Below are positions 5,938 to 9,948 of a stretch of 9,948 bases of DNA, in pieces. This stretch comes from Afipia sp. GTDB lineage: Bacteria; Pseudomonadota; Alphaproteobacteria; Rhizobiales; Xanthobacteraceae. The position numbers and the translations under genes were made by a program. The first letter of the stretch is position 1. The number at the start of each line of letters is the position of its first letter. The notes under the pieces are model-generated. The model was given only the letters and a program-made list of their open reading frames with translations. It searched no databases and had not been told where the DNA came from. Location: the NCBI GenBank assembly GCA_020056155.1, contig JAGVII010000236.1:1-9948 (forward strand), given 5' to 3'.

Positions 5938-6603
5938 ATGAGAATCCCAGTCAACGTGGCGAGAATGAACACCGTGGGTCGTCCGCGAGAGTTTGACGAA
6001 GAAAAGGTGCTGGCAGCCGCAGGCGATGTCTTCTGGGCGCTTGGCTTTGAAGCAACCTCAACCCGCGCTCTGACGGAGTGCACGGGATTGACACCTGCCA
6101 GCATCTACAATGCTTTTGGTGACAAGCGAGGGTTTTTTCTTCGCGTTCTTAGATATTATCTCGATCAGACGCTCCGTGAGCGCATCGTACGCCTGGAAAG
6201 CACGCTATCACCCGGCCGCGCTATCGCTGGCTTCTTTCGCGAGATCATCTCTCGCTCGCTTGCAGACCCCGAGCATCGCGGGTGCATGCTCATGAATACT
6301 GCGATGGAAGTCACGACCAGTGATCCAGAGATGCAGCGCATTGTGGCGGATGAGACGGAGATCATCGAACAATTCTTCTATCGCTGCGCCATCGCGGCTC
6401 AAAGGAACCGCGAGATTCCGAAGGACCACTCGGCCGAGGACATAGCACGCATGTTACTCGGCCTGCTGGCTGGTCTGCGTTTGCTGGCTCGCATACGTCC
6501 CGATGCCAAACTCCTCAACGGCATGGTGCGTCCCCCTCTAGCAGCGCTGAACCTTAGTTTGCCGCGAGGTAGGGCCGTTCGCGTGATGCGTGTACGGGAA
6601 TGA
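5938..6603 (+). CDS. TetR-family transcriptional regulator
   Basis: This 221-residue DNA-binding repressor starts the conserved domain at GRPREFDEEKVLAAAGDVFW. The helix-turn-helix is at about residues 38-64 (FEATSTRALTECTG, then ASIYNAFGDKRGFF). The C-terminal ligand-binding half contains HRGCMLMNTAMEV. The Cys of this motif (residue 116) matches the position of a conserved cysteine found in the NemR/ComR-like TetR group, in which NemR uses a cysteine to sense reactive electrophiles. Whether this protein does so is unknown. ATG 5938 is chosen because AAGGA (5923-5927) lies ten bases upstream; ATG 5965, nine codons later, is the main alternative. It lies downstream of the L,D-transpeptidase gene and within 1 kb of the palindrome at 5048-5063, its most likely operator. 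The gene converges on the molybdoenzyme gene across 108 bases. Confidence 0.9.
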   Translation: MRIPVNVARMNTVGRPREFDEEKVLAAAGDVFWALGFEATSTRALTECTGLTPASIYNAFGDKRGFFLRVLRYYLDQTLRERIVRLESTLSPGRAIAGFFREIISRSLADPEHRGCMLMNTAMEVTTSDPEMQRIVADETEIIEQFFYRCAIAAQRNREIPKDHSAEDIARMLLGLLAGLRLLARIRPDAKLLNGMVRPPLAALNLSLPRGRAVRVMRVRE

Positions 6604-6711
6604 GAAAGCTTATAGTTGCAGCGTTGTCCTGACCCGCAGCGAAGGGGGGAACGCGTTGATCAAAGCCAGTCGAGATTCGGCTTTAGTATAGGAATAGCGC
6701 TTTCAGGACCG
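6604..6711. other. Convergent intergenic gap (TetR / molybdoenzyme)
   Basis: No gene fits here. AAAGCC (6662-6667) and GGCTTT (6679-6684) can pair across an 11-base loop, and being convergent the stem could act in both directions. No strong T-run follows on either strand, so a terminator role is only possible. Confidence 0.25.
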
Positions 6712-8955
6712 TTATGCGGCATCCATTTTAATGATGCGGCACGGCAATCCCTTCAGATGCGGAATGCCCTGTTCGCGATCAAGATAATCGTCATCGTCGG
6801 GACAAAGCATCGAGTCACCAAATCTGAGCGCACCTGACAGTTGCGCACCAAGGCCCGATGCAAGCTCGGGCTTCCACCAGCCATGTGGTATCCGCACGAG
6901 CCCGTCGGGCATGCTCTCACGGATGCCCGTTTCGATTTCGATGCGGCCGGTGGGGCTCTCCACAAAAACCCACTCGCCCTCCGTAATGCCAGCTGCCGCG
7001 GCGGTCGCTGGACTCACAAACAGAACAGGCTCGGGCGTCCGAGCACGCATTTCGGGGATATGGCGTCCGCCTGTCTGGAAGTACTCATCCTCCCGCACGC
7101 CCGTAAACATCATCAATGGATATGCCGGGTCCGGCTCCGGATCGTCCCGGAAGTAAGGCAGCGGATCAAACCCGAGATCTTCCAGAACGGATGATTTCAA
7201 TTCCACCTTGCCGCTGGGAGTCGCGAAGCCGACCGTCTCGTACTTCTTGAACCCGGCCCGGTGCGCAAAGACCTCGTAGGTTTCCGCGAATTCCTCGAAG
7301 CCCAAACCGGCCTTCTCAAGACGCCAATCGTACATCGCCTCGAGTGTCGGCCACGGCACGACATCTCCGCGACCCAACGCCTTCGCAGTGAGTTTCCAGA
7401 ACTCGAAGGTGCTCTTGCATTCGCCGGGCGGCTCCATGCCCTTTTGCGACGGGCGATAAACGGACGACCAGCCGTAGCTGTCCATCATCCAGGGTCGCTC
7501 AAGCCAACTGTCGGAAGGCAACACATAATCCGCAAGCTGCGCGGTCGGTGTCATGAACTGCTCATGGATCACTACCAGGTCCTGGTTCAGGATCGCCTTC
7601 AGAATAAGTGGCGTGTTCGCGAAACTCAGGATAGTATTGTTGCCAAGCGCGAAGAACGCCTTAACGGGATAAGGACCTTCTCCAGCCATGGCGCGAAAAA
7701 GAGCTGACGGGGTCGCCATAAAGCAGCCGGTGATCTGGTTGGGATACCGATGTCCCCAAACCCTTTCGCTAGGCTCGAGCAACGCCTTCTGACCGCGATA
7801 CGTGAATGCCGGATGCGTGTCAGAGCCCAGTTGCTTCGCCTTCTGCTCTTCTGAGAGAACTTCGTGCATCTCGATTTCGGATTCCGACACAATCATCGGA
7901 TTGAAACCTTGCAGGGTCTCGCCGCCCTTGATGTCCACGAAGCCGCAGACCGCGCGCAGGATGCTCTGCAACCGAATGGCTGACGTGCTGTTGCGCTGCA
8001 TGTCCGTGATCGGCGTCCATGGGATGATGGATGCACCAGCCGTGGCATATACGCGGGCCGCCTGCCGGATCATCTCCGGATCACAGCCGGTGATATTGGC
8101 AACGCGCTCCACGGGGTACTCGTCGACGCGCGCCTTTAACTCCTCGAAGCCGATGGTCCAGGCCTCGACAAAGGCTTTGTCGTAAAGGCCTTCATCGAAG
8201 ATGACTTTCAGCCATCCCAGGCACATTGCGGCGTCGGTCCCGGCGCGCAGCGGCAACCAGATATCAGCCACTTCCGCTTGCTCGCTGCGCCGCGGATCCA
8301 GCACGATCAACTTCGCGCCTTTCGCCTGGGCGCGCTTGATCTGGTTGTAGATCGGAACCCAGCTGTGGCGCTTCGGGGTGTGACCGAACAGAACGATACA
8401 GTTGGTGTTGGCGTAGTCCGGATTTGGAAACCAGCCATAGGTCATGCGGTTGATTGCGGCGGTGTTTCCCGCGCAAAGGGCTACGCCACTGATCCAGTTC
8501 GGCGAGCCCACATGATTCATCAGCCTGCGGCCAAGACCATGATCGGTGCAGGTATTCCATTGGCTGGTTGAGACACCCCATGCTTCGGGGCCGTGCTTTG
8601 CGATGATCTCGCCAAGACGCGCGCCGATATCGGCCATCACCTCGTCCCATGTGACGCGCTCCCACTGCCCCGATCCACGGGCACCGACGCGCTTGAGAGG
8701 AAACATGAGCCGGTTGGGATGAGCAAAGCCGCGAGGGGCGATAACGCCCTTCATGCAAATGTTCTCGCGGAAAGCCGGATTATCCGAGGCACGAATGCGG
8801 ACAACCCGCTCATCCTTGACCTCGCCGACAACGCTGCAAGCAATATCGCACGTCGCGCACAGCATGCGCCGGGTGCTCACGCCCGGCTCGCGAAGCGGAC
8901 GATTGACCGTTTTCAGATCGGGATCGAAGTCTGTGAGGTCAATGATAGCTGGCAT
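6712..8955 (-). CDS. Acetylene hydratase-like bis-MGD molybdenum/tungsten protein (DMSO reductase superfamily)
   Basis: This 747-residue protein has no Tat signal, so it is probably cytoplasmic. The N-terminal [4Fe-4S] site is Cys33-x2-Cys36-x3-Cys40 and Cys67 (ENICMKG). Domains for two pyranopterin cofactors follow, with LIVLDPRRSEQAEVADIWLP at 216-235, and the C-terminal MGD-binding domain is about 615-740 (ending HGWW near 691-694). SPNWISGVALCAGNT places the metal ligand as Cys161. Spacing and sequence follow Pelobacter acetylene hydratase. Asp37, next to a cluster Cys, matches its catalytic Asp13. Cys161 matches Cys141, and Trp199 and Trp313 match Trp179 and Trp293 at a constant offset of 20. 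The positions of its gating Ile113 and Ile142 are Trp133 and Ala162 here, so the substrate is probably not acetylene. No iron-sulfur or membrane subunit is adjacent, consistent with a stand-alone (possibly non-redox) enzyme. The gene starts 81 bases after gcdH on the same strand. The ribosome site is weak (GAG about eight bases before ATG). Confidence 0.85.
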   Translation of the reverse strand: MPAIIDLTDFDPDLKTVNRPLREPGVSTRRMLCATCDIACSVVGEVKDERVVRIRASDNPAFRENICMKGVIAPRGFAHPNRLMFPLKRVGARGSGQWERVTWDEVMADIGARLGEIIAKHGPEAWGVSTSQWNTCTDHGLGRRLMNHVGSPNWISGVALCAGNTAAINRMTYGWFPNPDYANTNCIVLFGHTPKRHSWVPIYNQIKRAQAKGAKLIVLDPRRSEQAEVADIWLPLRAGTDAAMCLGWLKVIFDEGLYDKAFVEAWTIGFEELKARVDEYPVERVANITGCDPEMIRQAARVYATAGASIIPWTPITDMQRNSTSAIRLQSILRAVCGFVDIKGGETLQGFNPMIVSESEIEMHEVLSEEQKAKQLGSDTHPAFTYRGQKALLEPSERVWGHRYPNQITGCFMATPSALFRAMAGEGPYPVKAFFALGNNTILSFANTPLILKAILNQDLVVIHEQFMTPTAQLADYVLPSDSWLERPWMMDSYGWSSVYRPSQKGMEPPGECKSTFEFWKLTAKALGRGDVVPWPTLEAMYDWRLEKAGLGFEEFAETYEVFAHRAGFKKYETVGFATPSGKVELKSSVLEDLGFDPLPYFRDDPEPDPAYPLMMFTGVREDEYFQTGGRHIPEMRARTPEPVLFVSPATAAAAGITEGEWVFVESPTGRIEIETGIRESMPDGLVRIPHGWWKPELASGLGAQLSGALRFGDSMLCPDDDDYLDREQGIPHLKGLPCRIIKMDAA

Positions 8956-9036
8956 CGGTTATCTCGTGGAAGTGCCGCGTAAAATTCCTGCGTTTGGTCG
9001 GGACATCATGCTTCAGCCGCGCTTGCTCGTCCTACT

Positions 9037-9948
9037 TTACGAAAACGCCTGAATGCCGGTGATGGCGCGGCCGAGGATGAGGGCGTGCACGTCGTGCGTG
9101 CCCTCGTAGGTGTTCACGGTCTCCAGGTTCTGCGCGTGACGCATCACGTGATACTCGCTGGAGATGCCGTTGCCGCCGTGCATGTCGCGGGCGAGCCGGG
9201 CGATGTCCAGCGCCTTGCCGCAGTTGTTGCGCTTCATGATCGAGATCATCTCCGGCGCCATCTTGCCTTCGTCCATCAGGCGGCCGAGCCGCAGCGAGCC
9301 CTGCAGGCCGAGCGCGATCTCGGTTTCCATGTCGGCGAGCTTCTTCTGCACCAGCTGGGTCGCGGCCAGTGGACGGTTGAACTGCTTGCGATCGAGGGTG
9401 TACTGCCGCGCGCGGGTGAAGCAGTCTTCCGCAGCGCCCATGGCACCCCACGAAATGCCGTAGCGGGCGCGGTTGAGGCAGCCGAAGGGGCCGGCCAGAC
9501 CGGAGACGTTCGGCAGCAGCGCGCTTTCAGGAACCACGACGCCGTCCATCACGATTTCGCCGGTGATCGAGGCGCGCAGCGAAAGCTTGCCGCCGATCTT
9601 CGGCGCGGAGAGACCCTTCATGCCCTTTTCGAGAATGAAGCCGCGGACCTTGTTGTCGTGCGCGGCGGACTTGGCCCAGACCACGAACACGTCGGCGATC
9701 GGCGCGTTGGAAATCCACATCTTCGAGCCGGTCAGGCGATAGCCGTCGGCCACCTTCTCGGCGCGGGTCTTCATGCCATCGGGATCGGAACCGGCATCAG
9801 GCTCCGTCAGGCCGAAGCAGCCGACCCACTCGCCGGTGGCGAGCTTGGGCAGATACTTCTTGCGCTGGGTTTCGTCGCCATAGGCATAGATCGGATACAT
9901 CACCAGCGACGACTGCACGCTGTTCATCGAGCGGTAGCCGGAATCGAC
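9037..9948 (-). CDS. gcdH: Glutaryl-CoA dehydrogenase, 3' part (start beyond window)
   Basis: The C-terminal 303 residues of an FAD-dependent acyl-CoA dehydrogenase that oxidises and decarboxylates glutaryl-CoA to crotonyl-CoA in lysine, tryptophan and benzoyl-CoA-type aromatic breakdown. The visible part begins [20 protein letters not shown], closely like known GcdH proteins. It contains [14 protein letters not shown], the mid-domain strand [33 protein letters not shown], and the diagnostic end [13 protein letters not shown], then [20 protein letters not shown], with the catalytic Glu in YEGTHD. The frame runs unbroken through the window edge, so ATG 9925-9927 is an internal Met. Codons are far more GC-ending than in the neighbouring genes, as in a core-genome gene. 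It is upstream of the acetylene-hydratase-like gene on the same strand, but the composition change suggests they were not always neighbours. Confidence 0.93.
   Translation of the reverse strand, partial: VDSGYRSMNSVQSSLVMYPIYAYGDETQRKKYLPKLATGEWVGCFGLTEPDAGSDPDGMKTRAEKVADGYRLTGSKMWISNAPIADVFVVWAKSAAHDNKVRGFILEKGMKGLSAPKIGGKLSLRASITGEIVMDGVVVPESALLPNVSGLAGPFGCLNRARYGISWGAMGAAEDCFTRARQYTLDRKQFNRPLAATQLVQKKLADMETEIALGLQGSLRLGRLMDEGKMAPEMISIMKRNNCGKALDIARLARDMHGGNGISSEYHVMRHAQNLETVNTYEGTHDVHALILGRAITGIQAFS

Noticed and set aside
6714..6739. Direct repeat ATGCGGCA (6714-6721 and 6732-6739) at the end of the molybdoenzyme gene.
   Set aside because: One copy is within and one at the end of the coding region; eight bases is within chance and no mobile element is associated.
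1..9948. CRISPR arrays, tRNA genes, IS elements, integrases, toxin-antitoxin or defence genes.
   Set aside because: No regularly spaced repeats, cloverleaf-like sequences, or proteins of these families were seen on either strand.

Overview
The window looks like chromosomal DNA of an alphaproteobacterium, most likely a Nitrobacteraceae/Bradyrhizobiaceae-type Hyphomicrobiales (Bradyrhizobium, Afipia, Rhodopseudomonas and relatives). This rests on the GcdH sequence, the style of the FAH-family, L,D-transpeptidase and MHS-transporter proteins, and general codon use. The genus cannot be fixed by eye. No tRNA, rRNA, CRISPR array, transposase or phage gene was seen.

Region 1 (1-4248) is a compact regulon. 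The 5' part of an OxyR-like LysR regulator is read leftward and is cut by the window edge. Facing away from it are a NodB-type polysaccharide deacetylase gene with an in-frame TAA, a fumarylacetoacetate-hydrolase (FAH) family gene, a metabolite:H+ symporter (MHS) with an unusually large periplasmic loop, and a small DUF1330 gene. Between regulator and operon lies a symmetric divergent promoter. Two inverted TATATT boxes flank a site that fits the OxyR consensus half-operator ATAG-N7-CTAT. The probable logic is that a LysR regulator senses a small metabolite or redox signal, the transporter imports an organic acid, and the FAH enzyme hydrolyses or decarboxylates a derived oxo-acid.

Region 2 (4284-6603) holds a short-chain dehydrogenase read leftward, diverging from an L,D-transpeptidase lipoprotein gene, which is followed by a TetR-family regulator. 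The SDR/L,D-transpeptidase gap carries a TAGA-n-CG-nn-CG-nn-CTA palindrome (5048-5063) of the kind bound by TetR proteins, so the nearby TetR may control one or both genes.

Region 3 (6712-9948, all leftward) has a 747-residue bis-MGD molybdenum/tungsten oxidoreductase-family protein that resembles acetylene hydratase rather than a respiratory oxidoreductase. It is preceded by the 3' part of gcdH (glutaryl-CoA dehydrogenase), cut by the window end. Base composition and codon use change sharply at about 9040. gcdH is strongly GC-rich and looks like core genome, whereas everything to its left looks less GC-biased and more accessory.

The most interesting items are the acetylene-hydratase-like enzyme with altered substrate-gate positions, the symmetric OxyR-type divergent promoter, the nonsense codon in the deacetylase gene, and the TetR-type operator between SDR and L,D-transpeptidase.
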